A stretch of 64,000 nt of DNA from Methanosarcina sp. UBA289. GTDB lineage: Archaea > Halobacteriota > Methanosarcinia > Methanosarcinales > Methanosarcinaceae. The position numbers and the translations under genes are program-made. Position 1 is the first letter of the stretch. The number at the start of each line of letters is the position of its first letter. The stretch spans positions 248,001-312,000 of the forward strand of contig DAKJ01000018.1 of the NCBI GenBank assembly GCA_002496565.1, given 5' to 3'. The notes under the pieces are model-generated. The model worked only from the letters and a program-made list of their open reading frames with translations. It was not told the origin of the DNA and did not search any database. Below, one piece after another: positions 36,598 to 45,983 of the stretch.

Positions 36598-37224
36598 TTG
36601 CATACGTATAGGAAAACTTTTGAATTAAATGAGAGGTATAAAAATGGGTGTAGTACTTTGAAAACGCATCGCATTTCTACAACGATCTCGCAAAAACACT
36701 GGGAATTGTTGAAAAAGCACACGGAAGAATTTGGAACACAGCAAAAAGTATTAGAACTCGCGCTGGAAAGCCTGGAAAACAGCTCAAAACAGAGTCCAGA
36801 GTTATCAAGGGAAGAGAGAATTTGGCTGACTCAAAAATCGATGAAAACGATATGTTCTATCCTGAAAGATAATTTAAAAGTACTATTGGAAACTGCTAAT
36901 ATTGAGATGTTTAATGAGTACTTGAACAAGTATAAACCCCTGGAATACACAATGGAGTACTACTTTCAGAAGCCTCTTAAGGAAATTAGTCTAAAAGAGC
37001 TCCTTGATGGAGTAGTTATTACGGGGGGTATGTCAAACTGGTTCGATACGATAGATTATACGGATGATGGAAACCATTATACGATGCTAATTACTCACAG
37101 TTTGGGACTTAATAATTCAAAAATAAACAAAATGGGGATTGAAAGCATGTTTGAAACTTATGGAGTCAGAGTTGAGAGTACAATTTCTGAAAAAACGATT
37201 TTTATGAAGATATTTAAGAATTAA
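36598..37224 (+). CDS. Unrecognised protein with ribbon-helix-helix-like N-terminus
   Basis: 208 residues if started at the TTG at 36598; no good ribosome site fits it. A second TTG at 36658 overlaps the stop of a tiny upstream frame (TTGA) and would begin MKTHRISTTISQKHWELL, more like the true start. Residues around STTISQKHWELLKKHTEEFG resemble a ribbon-helix-helix or related DNA-binding start. The C-terminal half (about 120-208, GGMSNWFDTIDYTDDGNHYT) is a mixed alpha/beta domain I do not recognise. A transcription regulator is possible but unproven. Confidence 0.55.
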   Translation: MHTYRKTFELNERYKNGCSTLKTHRISTTISQKHWELLKKHTEEFGTQQKVLELALESLENSSKQSPELSREERIWLTQKSMKTICSILKDNLKVLLETANIEMFNEYLNKYKPLEYTMEYYFQKPLKEISLKELLDGVVITGGMSNWFDTIDYTDDGNHYTMLITHSLGLNNSKINKMGIESMFETYGVRVESTISEKTIFMKIFKN

Positions 37225-37328
37225 CAACTAGATTTTTAGATTTTTAAAATTCAATGTGTTGATTTTTTTAAGTTTAACTGTGGAAGTCCTAAATATACAA
37301 CATCAAAAAAAGTCATAAAAATGAAAAA

Positions 37329-37403
37329 TGCTCCGATGGGGATTTGAACCCCAGTCGCAGGAGTGAGAGTCCTGAATGATTGGCCGAGCTACACTATCGG
37401 AGC
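37329..37403 (-). tRNA. tRNA-Glu (CTC)
   Basis: Read on the minus strand: acceptor arms GCTCCGA / TCGGAGC, anticodon stem CAGGA/TCCTG with loop CTCTCAC (anticodon CTC), T arm TGGGG/CCCCA with loop TTCAAAT, discriminator A at 37329. No intron. A TATA-like stretch lies about 55-70 bases upstream (37455-37472). Confidence 0.95.
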
Positions 37404-37618
37404 AGCTTGTTATCTTGTAATTATGCGTTGCCTCTAAGGCAGCATATCTTCAAGTAATTTATAAAATATAAACCTTTCGTCTGAATTTTTAAAAAATAGA
37501 GGGAATTGCCGGGAGGATATTATCCCATCCGGCAAGTTTAAGAAAATATTTTTAAAGATTTCCTTAAACTTAAAGGTTATTTGGTTCCAACCTTCAGATT
37601 TTGGCTATCAGAATGGCT

Positions 37619-38860
37619 TTATACAAACATAGCCTGGGGAATTGTGGGTTCCTCAGTATTTACGACCTTTTCGTGTGCTTTCAGGAAGTCTGCCATGGTA
37701 ATCTGTTTACCACGCCTGCGAAGCACAAAAATTCCGGCTTCCTTGACGATAACGCTGATTTCTGCCCCGCTCATGCCTGTTGTGACTTTTGCGAGTTTCT
37801 CGAAATCCACATCATCTGCGAGGTTCATCTTGCGGGTGTGAATCTTAAGGATTTCAGCCCTTCCTTTCTCGTCAGGAAGTGGAACTTCGATAGACCTGTC
37901 AAACCTACCAGGCCTGAGGAGCGCAGGATCAAGCAGGTCAATCCTGTTGGTTGCAGCAACGACCTTTACATTGCCTTTAGGATCAAAACCGTCCATCTCC
38001 GCAAGGAGCTGAAGCATTGTCCTGTTGACTTCGGCCGAGCCGCTTGTTCCGTCATAAGTCCTCATGCTGCCGACAGCATCGATCTCATCTATAAAAAGAA
38101 TGCTTGGAGACTTATCCCGCGCAAGCTGGAAAATGTCTTTGACAAGCCTTGAGCCTTCACCTACGAATTTCTGGACAAGGTCCGAACCCGACATCCGGAT
38201 GAAAGTTGCTTTTGCCTGAGAGGCTATAGCCTTTGCAATAAGGGTCTTGCCCGTTCCCGGAGCGCCATGCAGAAGGACACCTGATGGGGGTTCAATTCCG
38301 AGATCCTCAAAAAGTTCGGGCTCGGTAAGTGGCAATTCAACGCTTTCCCGGACTTCCTGAAGTACGTCGTCAAGCCCGCCAATCATGCTGTAATCCACCC
38401 CAGGAGAGTTAATGAGTTCCATTACCTGAGCCCGAACATCGGCAGCCCTGCTGACTATAGAGATAATTGAGTATGCTCCGTTTACTGCAACTCTCATACC
38501 GGGTTCAATCTTTCCAATGCACTCTTCAGGGATCTGAGTAAGAACCTCCTGGTTATTCCCATGTTGCCTTATAAGCGCGATTTCCCCATTTACCTCAAGA
38601 ATAGTAGCAATAAAGAGAGGAGGCTCGGTAAGTTGTTCCAGATGAGCTTTCAATTTATTGATTTCCTGAAGGTGCCTTCCCGTTGCTACACTTGCTTCAA
38701 GAAGCCGAGCCTTCATATTCTCATTCTGGATCCTCATGATTTCTATTTCGGTTAAGAGAGATTTCACATCTTCAGCATTGATCTTCCCGCATTCAAGCTG
38801 GAACTCTACCCTCGTTTTGATATCTTCCAGAGAAGATCTTATTGCACTGTCTTCTGACAC
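37619..38860 (-). CDS. pan: Proteasome-activating nucleotidase PAN
   Basis: 413 residues. N-terminal coiled coil (about 30-80), OB domain (about 82-140) and AAA+ domain. Walker A GAPGTGKT is at 199-206, Walker B ends DE at 258-259, and the pore loop KFVG is at 231-234. The second region of homology includes ATNRIDLLDPALLRPGRFDR. PAN unfolds proteins and opens the 20S proteasome gate. The C-terminus ends Ala-Met-Phe-Val, so the usual hydrophobic-Tyr-any gate-opening tail has Phe in the Tyr place. Confidence 0.97.
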   Translation of the reverse strand: MSEDSAIRSSLEDIKTRVEFQLECGKINAEDVKSLLTEIEIMRIQNENMKARLLEASVATGRHLQEINKLKAHLEQLTEPPLFIATILEVNGEIALIRQHGNNQEVLTQIPEECIGKIEPGMRVAVNGAYSIISIVSRAADVRAQVMELINSPGVDYSMIGGLDDVLQEVRESVELPLTEPELFEDLGIEPPSGVLLHGAPGTGKTLIAKAIASQAKATFIRMSGSDLVQKFVGEGSRLVKDIFQLARDKSPSILFIDEIDAVGSMRTYDGTSGSAEVNRTMLQLLAEMDGFDPKGNVKVVAATNRIDLLDPALLRPGRFDRSIEVPLPDEKGRAEILKIHTRKMNLADDVDFEKLAKVTTGMSGAEISVIVKEAGIFVLRRRGKQITMADFLKAHEKVVNTEEPTIPQAMFV

Positions 38861-39622
38861 TTGAAACCACCTTTTTTATCGCGTGAAATTGAGTTTATAT
38901 CTAGTCTAAAGATTGGTTCATTCAGGAATTATTAATTTATAATAAAATGATTTGAAGGCAAACTAGCCTGCCGGATATATAACGCAGGTTCATGACCAGT
39001 TAATTAGTCGTAACCCGTTATCCGATCAAACTTTAAGCGTTTTTATTTTCCAGAGAGGTTATTCACCTATATAGTTTATCTCAGGGTGATTACATTTTAT
39101 CCTGGCCTTTAAAGGATTAAAGCAAGAGTAAAGTCTGAGAAACGGGAAAATCAAGAATCCTTTCATAAAATCCCCCGTTTATAGTATGACTTACAAGTCA
39201 AAGGTTAAAATGACATTTAAAATGGTAATCTTACTTTTTACAATATAGGTTAAGATTAGGTTAAGATGTTGGAATTAAATACTTATATAAATATAAAAAG
39301 GGTATATATAAGTTCCTGCAACACCTGTAACCATTTTAATATCCTTACTACCTATTTAGTATCCCTATTAAGGACTTATGCAATTCTTTGATTAAATCGC
39401 TTTCGAACACTCTCTTGAGATTTGTTGATATTTGTATTCCTTTCAGTCATCATACTTCTTTTTTCTATATTACATGTGCTGTTGTATTTTCTGGATTTCA
39501 GCAAATTATCCAAGAAGTAACCAGACAGAAAAACTTGACTAAATCAAAAATGAACAGAACAAGAAATATACGTAAAAAGTTAGAAAGATAGATTTAATAA
39601 TAAAAGCATTATATCATTTTAC
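38861..39622. other. Gap upstream of pan and of the DUF131 genes
   Basis: Holds divergent promoters. Two TATA-like stretches on the plus strand are at 39283-39300 and 39303-39312. A 67-codon frame at 39388-39591 lacks a ribosome site and may just be leader. Confidence 0.4.
39283..39312 (+). promoter_or_regulatory. Candidate promoter, tandem TATA-like boxes
   Basis: TTATATAAATATAAAAAG followed by TATATATAAG. The first clear downstream gene is the DUF131 pair about 310 bp away, so either a long leader or an unseen small RNA is implied. Confidence 0.35.
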
Positions 39623-39871
39623 ATGCGTACATCGCAGGATTTTCTAAAAGTAGGCACAGCAATCATATTTGTTGGTTTTACTATATTAGTATTAGGTGTA
39701 ATTCTTACCATTATAGATCATCCTGCAAGCAGCCAGATGGGTGGACTGATAATGATTGGTCCAATTCCTATAGTTTTTGGATCTTCTCCTGAAATAACAA
39801 CAAATATGCTGGGACTCGGGTTAATAATCTCAATACTCTATATATTATTCCTATGGAAAACTAAACATTGA
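39623..39871 (+). CDS. DUF131 family membrane protein, short form
   Basis: 82 residues with two membrane segments around a conserved loop GGLIMIGPIPIVFGSSPE. This loop matches GGVIMLGPIPIIFGSDKE in the next gene, the hallmark of DUF131 (TIGR00304) archaeal proteins of unknown function. Its TGA stop overlaps the first codon of the next gene (TTGA), indicating coupled translation. Confidence 0.75.
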   Translation: MRTSQDFLKVGTAIIFVGFTILVLGVILTIIDHPASSQMGGLIMIGPIPIVFGSSPEITTNMLGLGLIISILYILFLWKTKH

Positions 39872-40233
39872 TTGATGGAAACATGCTTTTTTCGATTGGA
39901 GTTCTCACAATACTCATTGGATTTCTAGTGATTACAATTGGCATAGCTCTAAGCATGTACCAGGAATCCAGATCAACGCAGAGCTACTCAAGCCGGACAG
40001 ATACATCCGGAAGAGCCCGCCGCTTTGAAAGCACTTTAGATTCTGAGAGCTCTCTCCATGAAAAACCCCCCTCAAGAAAAGTCGAATCCGAAGTCAAAGC
40101 CGGAGGAGTTATCATGCTTGGCCCGATCCCAATCATTTTCGGAAGCGACAAAGAAAGTGCGAAAACCGCTGCAATCCTTGCAATAATACTCATGCTTCTT
40201 AGCCTACTGATCCTCAGAGCCTCGTTCTTCTAA
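39868..40233 (+). CDS. DUF131 family membrane protein, long form
   Basis: 121 residues from a TTG overlapping the previous stop; an internal ATG at 39883 is the alternative. Two membrane segments flank a charged Ser-rich loop (about 35-75) inserted before the conserved GGVIMLGPIPIIFGSDKE. A tandem paralogue of the preceding gene; possibly a two-component membrane unit. Function unknown. Confidence 0.75.
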   Translation: MIDGNMLFSIGVLTILIGFLVITIGIALSMYQESRSTQSYSSRTDTSGRARRFESTLDSESSLHEKPPSRKVESEVKAGGVIMLGPIPIIFGSDKESAKTAAILAIILMLLSLLILRASFF

Positions 40234-40471
40234 ATCCTATTGCCGTCTTTTCTGTCGGTTTCAAAAAAGCTGTTTTGAGTCTGCCTGAAAAAACATTAAT
40301 TCTGAGTAGTTCTCGACTGATTAAAGCGGCCTATATTATAGTCTCTCAGCTTCTGCATTATAATTTAGTCGTCTTGAGCGCAATCGTTGAGCTGCAACCG
40401 CTGAGACGCAACCGTTGCGCCGGTTGATCACGCCGTTGTTCGGAATTTTCAATTTAGCAAGATTTTTCGCT

Positions 40472-40581
40472 CAAGCCTTTTTTGAAAAGGCTTGTGATCA
40501 CGTCGGATAGGGTTTGGGATAAGCTCCTCAAAATTAAACATTGCTAAGGATTTTCGCTCAAGCCTTTTTTGAAAAGGGTTG
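40472..40581. repeat. Duplicated hairpin element
   Basis: Hairpin 1 has arms CAAGCCTTTT (40472-40481) and AAAAGGCTTG (40485-40494). An almost identical copy with GGGTTG at its right end is at 40559-40581. Both are preceded by TTTTCGCT and followed by GTGA[TC]CAC, so about 40 bp is duplicated. The DUF131 genes upstream could use the first as terminator. Confidence 0.65.
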
Positions 40582-40699
40582 TGACCACATGATCCAAAGA
40601 GAAATTCAAATAAATGAGAACCCTATGCTAGTCGAAAATCAGTATTTCTTTCACTAAATTAGTCCTCTTCGCTTAGCTAAATATCTTCATTATAATTCA

Positions 40700-40799
40700 G
40701 CCCTCTTGAGCGAACGAAGTGAGCGAAAAGGGCACCGTCCTCCCGAGACGGGACTCGGGAAACAAAAAGTTATTAATGGTTAAGCCCGAATCAGGGCTT
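40700..40799 (+). promoter_or_regulatory. Structured leader of purA
   Basis: Three inverted repeats in a row: GCCCT (40700-40704) with AGGGC (40729-40733); TCCCGAG (40741-40747) with CTCGGGA (40754-40760); and AAGCCC (40782-40787) with GGGCTT (40794-40799). The last stem ends one base before the purA ATG, and its right arm contains the only AGGG-like ribosome site, so folding would hide it. Regulation by an RNA switch is an inference. Confidence 0.5.
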
Positions 40800-40800
40800 T

Positions 40801-42075
40801 ATGTTTACGATAATCACAGGCTCGCAGTTCGGTGACGAGGGAAAAGGCAAAATTGTTGACCTTCTTTCAAAGGATTTTGACATCGTTGCCCGTTTCCAGG
40901 GAGGGAACAACGCAGGCCATACGGTGAAGGTAGGAGATGAGGTTTACAAATTGCACCTGATTCCTTCAGGTATTCTGCTTGATTCTAGAGTTCTGATAGG
41001 GCCTGGGGTTGTCCTGAATCCTGAGGTGCTTGCCGAAGAAATTGAGATGTTTGAGAAACACGGCATAAAAGTAAATGCTGAAAAACTCGGAGTCGATGCA
41101 AAGACAAGCATAATCATGCCTTACCACATAGAACTGGATGGGCTAAGAGAAGCATCCAGGGAAAAGAAAATAGGAACTACAAAACGCGGAATAGGCTATG
41201 CTTATATCGATAAAGTGGCAAGAGACGAATTCCGCATGGCTGAGCTTGTAGATAAGGAACGTTTTCTTGCAAGACTTGAGGAACTTGCTCCCCAGAAAGA
41301 AAAGGAAATAGCAGCACTGGGAGGAGATCCCAAAATCGTCAGAGACCCTGCGCTAATAGAAAGATATCTTGAGCTTGGAAAGCAGTTTGCTACTTATGTA
41401 ACAGACGTTTCTAGGGAAATCAATAAGGCTCTTGATGAAGGAAAACATGTAATGGCTGAAGCTGCCCAGGGTACACATCTTGATGTTATACACGGAACTC
41501 AGAAATTCGTAACTTCTTCTTCTACAATTGCAGGCTCTGCATGTGCCAACCTCGGAGTTGGCCCTACAAGAGTAAATAATGTAATTGCCATAGTAAAAGC
41601 GTATATCACAAGAGTCGGTGAAGGCCCACTTCCCACTGAGCTATCAGGAGAATTGGGGGAAAGATTACAGAAAGCCGGAGGAGAATTCGGGACAACTACC
41701 GGCAGGGGCAGAAGATGTGGATGGTTCGATTTGCCTCTTCTGAAGAAAGCTATTGCTCTTAACGGATATACCGAGATTTCCCTGACCAAACTGGATGTAC
41801 TCACAGGCCTTAACCCGATCAGGATATGTACCAGCTACACCTGCAAAGGAGAAAATCTTGACTATCCTCCTGAACTTACAGAGGATCTTGCTGAATGCAA
41901 GCCTGTTTACGAAGATCTTCCTGGCTGGGAAACTGACCTTACTGAAGTCAAAGCCTTCGAAGAGCTTCCGGAAAATGCCAGAAATTATGTCAAAAGACTG
42001 GAAGAACTGATGAAGGTACCCATTAGTTACATTTCAGTAGGTCCTGGAAGGGCACAAACTTTTAGAAAAGAATGA
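40801..42075 (+). CDS. purA: Adenylosuccinate synthetase PurA
   Basis: 424 residues. The N-terminal phosphate loop GSQFGDEGKGK and the IMP-binding FQGGNNAGHTV are intact, as are the TTGRGRRCGWFD and KLDVLTGL motifs near the end. It joins IMP and aspartate using GTP, the first step from IMP to AMP. The gene stands alone behind a hairpin-rich leader. Confidence 0.97.
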   Translation: MFTIITGSQFGDEGKGKIVDLLSKDFDIVARFQGGNNAGHTVKVGDEVYKLHLIPSGILLDSRVLIGPGVVLNPEVLAEEIEMFEKHGIKVNAEKLGVDAKTSIIMPYHIELDGLREASREKKIGTTKRGIGYAYIDKVARDEFRMAELVDKERFLARLEELAPQKEKEIAALGGDPKIVRDPALIERYLELGKQFATYVTDVSREINKALDEGKHVMAEAAQGTHLDVIHGTQKFVTSSSTIAGSACANLGVGPTRVNNVIAIVKAYITRVGEGPLPTELSGELGERLQKAGGEFGTTTGRGRRCGWFDLPLLKKAIALNGYTEISLTKLDVLTGLNPIRICTSYTCKGENLDYPPELTEDLAECKPVYEDLPGWETDLTEVKAFEELPENARNYVKRLEELMKVPISYISVGPGRAQTFRKE

Positions 42076-42178
42076 GTCTATATAGTAGACTTGCCAGGCC
42101 GATTACCTAAAAAGTAGAAATTAACTATAGTTAGAAATTAAGGTTAGAAATCAACTGTGATTATAAATTGGCTATATT

Positions 42179-42244
42179 AGCTGTAGTGGATATGTAATAA
42201 AGCTGTAGTGGATATGTAATAAAGCTGTAGTGGATATGTAATAA
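42179..42244. repeat. 22-bp tandem repeat, three exact copies
   Basis: AGCTGTAGTGGATATGTAAT plus AA, at 42179-42200, 42201-42222 and 42223-42244. The last copy pairs with TACATATCC just downstream to make a 9-bp stem (GGATATGTA/TACATATCC). It lies between the converging purA and histidine kinase genes. Confidence 0.85.
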
Positions 42245-42329
42245 TATACATATCCAATTCAGTTTATAGCGGAACAATTATCGAGTTTTTTATACATTTT
42301 CCAATTCCTTTAAGCCAACTTAAGCCAGA

Positions 42330-45300
42330 TTATCTTTTTTCTACCACTGTAAATCTCATAGTGAACTCTGTGCCATTGTTCCTTTTCAATTCAAACTCCC
42401 CATCTAATTGATCTACAAGAGAAGTTACAAGCTGAAATCCAAGACTGTCAAGATTTTCAATTTCAAGATTTTCAGGAATGCCTATGCCATTATCTGAAAC
42501 GGTTAGAGTGAAGTTAGTGCTTTTACAAGCTCCAGTTATGCTTTTTGCATATTCTTCGTTTTTGTCTCGATTGAGTTTAATTCGGATTTCTCCTTTATCT
42601 CTGTCAGGAAATGCATGCTTGAGAGAGTTAGAGACAAGTTCATTGACAATCATTCCTAATGGGACAGCAGTATCTATATCAAAGAAAAGATTTTCTTCCA
42701 GATCCATCTTTAAGCTGATCTCAGTATATCCAAGGCTGTATGTCTGGAAAAGAGTATTAGCGAGTTCCTTAATGTACGGCGAAAAGTTTAGTGTTTCGAA
42801 TTTCTCACCTTTGTACAATTCTTCATGGATAAGAGCCATAGATATCACTCTATCCTGGCTTTCTCTAAAGGCTTTGAGAACCTCCGAATCCCTAATATCG
42901 TTGCGGTTTCTGAACTGTTCAGCCTGAAGATCAAGCAGGGAGGAAATGACCTGAAGATTATTCTTAATTCTATGATGGATTTCCTTTTTACGGGCAATCT
43001 CAATGTTTGCCAGACTTTCTTCTGCCTTTTTGCGTTCGGTAATATCCTGAACTATTCCTCTCATTCGAACAGGCTTATGTTTCTCATCAAAAAGAACTTC
43101 GCCTTCAGAATAGATTATACGTTCTTCTCCATCAGGTAAGATTATTCTATAATCAATGTGATATGGCTTTCCGTTTAATGCTTCGTTAATAGCATTATTT
43201 ACATAATCTAAACCATCTGGGTGTATACGATTTAAAAATATGTTGTGGTTCAGTTCAAATTGGGGGTCAAGCCCAAAAATATGATATAGTTCATCAGACC
43301 AGTATTCCTCATTAGTTACAATATTCCAGTCCCAATTTCCAATATGAGCTGTTTTTTGAGAGTCAGCAAGACGTTCTTCACTTTCCTTCAACGAATTATA
43401 AGCTTCTTGAAGTTCAGCTGTCCGCTCTTTAACTTTTTCTTCTAAAGTATCGCGTGCTTTCTTAAGGGCATCCTCGGCCCGCTTCCTTTCAGTGATGTCC
43501 TGGTTGGTACCATACATCAAAACTACCTTTCCCGATTCATCCTTGACGATTTCACATTCACTCAACAAAATTCTCGGCGTACCATCATTGCGTATGATAT
43601 TGTAGGTGATATTGTACTTATGACCGCTCTCAATGGCCTTCTGGATCTCCCTGTCGACCCTTTCCCGGCCATCGGGCACGATGAAGCTCAAGAACAGCTC
43701 ATACGAAGGCTTTACTTCACCCGGCACCAGCCCATAGTTCCGGTACGATTGTTCAGACCATCTGATCTCATTAATAATAAGGTCCCAAGTCCAGCTACCA
43801 ATCTGAGATATCTGTTGCGCCCTAGCAAGCTCTGCCTCACTCATTTGGAGGGCCTCTTCGGCCCGCTTTCGTTCGGTGATATCATGGTAGGTGCAAATTA
43901 CCCTGTATATGTGGCCGTCTTCTTTCAGAACAGGTTCGGCACTTATCAGCATCCAGGTGAGCTCATTTGACCCGGGATTCCTCACGGAAACAAGCTGGCC
44001 TTTCACAGGTTTGCCGGTCCTTACTGCTTTCCGAACGGGATGATTGTCGACATCCAAAAGTTTACCATCCTCTCCATAGACTTCCCATTGACTCCAATCA
44101 CGACTATTAATGTTGAGAATGTCGAGTTCATTATTCAGGCCGAACATCTGCATAAGTGACGGGTTGACTACCGCAAACCTGCCGGTTTCATCGATGAGCG
44201 CAACTCCGACCTTCACATTCTGGAGGAGACTCCGAAACTGATCTTCACTATAGCGAAGCGTTTCCAGCGCCGTCTTACGCTCTTCCTCCACTCTCTTGAG
44301 CTCGGTGATATCACGTGCGGTTGCAAAAACCCCAATAATCTTACCATTCTCGTCTCTATAAACTGAAGCATTGTACAAAACAGGAGTTATGTATCCATCT
44401 TTATGTTGAATCTCTAGAGAATAATCCCGAACCTCACCACGCATGAATACTTGCTGATAGACTGCACGAGCTTTCCCAGGTTCAGTAAAGTAATCTGAAA
44501 AATCAGTCCCAATCAACTCATTTCTGGAATATCCGGTAACCTTTTCTGTAGCATTATTTACATCGGTAATCTTACCATCACGCCCAATAGTTACCAGGGG
44601 ATCCAGACTGGCTTCAATCAGGCTCCGGTTATAAAGGTTTGACAACCTGATAGTTTCTTCAATTTTCTTGCGTTCGGTAATATCTATGAATGCAGAAACG
44701 GATCCGCGTAACTTACCCTGTTCGTCGCGTAAAGGTCTTGCATTGCCCAAAACATGCCTTATCTGGCCGTCAGCTGATACGATATCCAGTTCGCAGTCAT
44801 TTATCTCTATGCCCGTAGCCGACAACTGCGACGGCATTTTTGAAGATGGGATCTCTACTCCGTCCTTGAATAATTTAAACATCTCGGACTTCTCTCCCTC
44901 AGGGGCAGACTTAGAAAAGTTTGTACCTACAGGAACTTGTAACCATTCGCAGGAGAGCCTGTTACCTGTTATCTGAAGCGCCTGAGGGTCATGTGCTATG
45001 TAAACGGATACAGGAACTGCATCCAATACTACTGCCAGCTCATCCGAACGATCTCGCTCACGCTTCTCGCTCTCTAGCAGTGCGTCCACAACTGCATCAC
45101 GTTCGGCCAGTGATTGAGATAGCTTGATATTGCTGTAGCTTAGTTGTGAGATCATATTAGCAAAAGTCATAAAGAAGGCCATGCTTGTATCCACAGCTTT
45201 CCTGCTAAGCCGAGGAACTTTTTCAAGAGCTTTTATGTATTCCTCCTCATCGAAGCCATATTGTCTAGCTTGAGACCGAAAGATCTCATAATTTAGAGGC

Positions 45301-45983
45301 TCGTCATCAAAAAAGAACTGTCCTGAGAAGATATTGCCGACGTGCTGCCCTTCTACCATAATTGGAGTTACTACGTCCCACATGTTGTTTTTACATTTAT
45401 ATAGCTTATATCCTCCCGGAGCAACGCCCGCAGTTAACTTTAGGTCACTTTCTAAGCAATGCTTGCAGGCTTCAGGATAAAACCTATGGAATTTTGTACA
45501 AATCTCCTGCCATCCAACACTTACCAGAATATTGCCTTTAAGATCAAGTAGGGCCATAGGGACATGAGCAAGCGTATAAAAGTCACTCATAAGGGACTGA
45601 ATCGCTTTAGTATCAATAATCCTGGCAAGCTCCAAGTTTGCCTCTTCTTGAGTTTCACTTTCCTGAAGTTTTCCCTCAAGCTTTTTACGGCCACTTATGT
45701 CAAATCCGTAAATGTTTACGCATTCTTGTTCAGGCAAGAAGTGAAAAACAATAAAGTATATTTTTTTGCCCATAGTAATTTCTATTTTTTCAATACTTTT
45801 CCGGGAAATGGCCCTTTGAACAAAAATTTCGAGATGTAAAGGCAATTTTTCTCCGATACTCACACCCCAGTCATGCAATAAGGGCTCCCCCGCCTTATTG
45901 GAGTAAAGAATAACTCCATCCTTTGCCACACTGAGCACAGGATTCGAATTTATTGCTGAAAATTGCTCCGTTTTAGCTGTCAT
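42330..45983 (-). CDS. Large PocR/PAS sensor histidine kinase
   Basis: 1,217 residues with no membrane segment, so probably cytoplasmic. An N-terminal PAS-like part (1-105) is followed by a PocR domain (about 115-290) with the cysteines of KLYKCKNNMWDVV and ACKHCLESD. After it come a run of about five to six PAS/PAC modules, each ending ...ITERK, and a short coiled coil. The kinase core is of the HisKA_2 type: phospho-acceptor His near 1003 in EIHHRIKNNLQ, N box near 1114-1125, and DNGIG near 1164. Multi-PAS kinases of this type are expanded in Methanosarcina and usually sense redox or small molecules. No response regulator lies next to it. Confidence 0.9.
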   Translation of the reverse strand: MTAKTEQFSAINSNPVLSVAKDGVILYSNKAGEPLLHDWGVSIGEKLPLHLEIFVQRAISRKSIEKIEITMGKKIYFIVFHFLPEQECVNIYGFDISGRKKLEGKLQESETQEEANLELARIIDTKAIQSLMSDFYTLAHVPMALLDLKGNILVSVGWQEICTKFHRFYPEACKHCLESDLKLTAGVAPGGYKLYKCKNNMWDVVTPIMVEGQHVGNIFSGQFFFDDEPLNYEIFRSQARQYGFDEEEYIKALEKVPRLSRKAVDTSMAFFMTFANMISQLSYSNIKLSQSLAERDAVVDALLESEKRERDRSDELAVVLDAVPVSVYIAHDPQALQITGNRLSCEWLQVPVGTNFSKSAPEGEKSEMFKLFKDGVEIPSSKMPSQLSATGIEINDCELDIVSADGQIRHVLGNARPLRDEQGKLRGSVSAFIDITERKKIEETIRLSNLYNRSLIEASLDPLVTIGRDGKITDVNNATEKVTGYSRNELIGTDFSDYFTEPGKARAVYQQVFMRGEVRDYSLEIQHKDGYITPVLYNASVYRDENGKIIGVFATARDITELKRVEEERKTALETLRYSEDQFRSLLQNVKVGVALIDETGRFAVVNPSLMQMFGLNNELDILNINSRDWSQWEVYGEDGKLLDVDNHPVRKAVRTGKPVKGQLVSVRNPGSNELTWMLISAEPVLKEDGHIYRVICTYHDITERKRAEEALQMSEAELARAQQISQIGSWTWDLIINEIRWSEQSYRNYGLVPGEVKPSYELFLSFIVPDGRERVDREIQKAIESGHKYNITYNIIRNDGTPRILLSECEIVKDESGKVVLMYGTNQDITERKRAEDALKKARDTLEEKVKERTAELQEAYNSLKESEERLADSQKTAHIGNWDWNIVTNEEYWSDELYHIFGLDPQFELNHNIFLNRIHPDGLDYVNNAINEALNGKPYHIDYRIILPDGEERIIYSEGEVLFDEKHKPVRMRGIVQDITERKKAEESLANIEIARKKEIHHRIKNNLQVISSLLDLQAEQFRNRNDIRDSEVLKAFRESQDRVISMALIHEELYKGEKFETLNFSPYIKELANTLFQTYSLGYTEISLKMDLEENLFFDIDTAVPLGMIVNELVSNSLKHAFPDRDKGEIRIKLNRDKNEEYAKSITGACKSTNFTLTVSDNGIGIPENLEIENLDSLGFQLVTSLVDQLDGEFELKRNNGTEFTMRFTVVEKR

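Larger units (their letters stand above)
40234..40800. other. Repeat- and hairpin-rich region upstream of purA
   Basis: Contains a duplicated hairpin (40472-40494 and 40559-40581), CAACCG-type short repeats around 40380-40430, and the structured leader 40700-40799. No ORF of interest. Confidence 0.5.
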
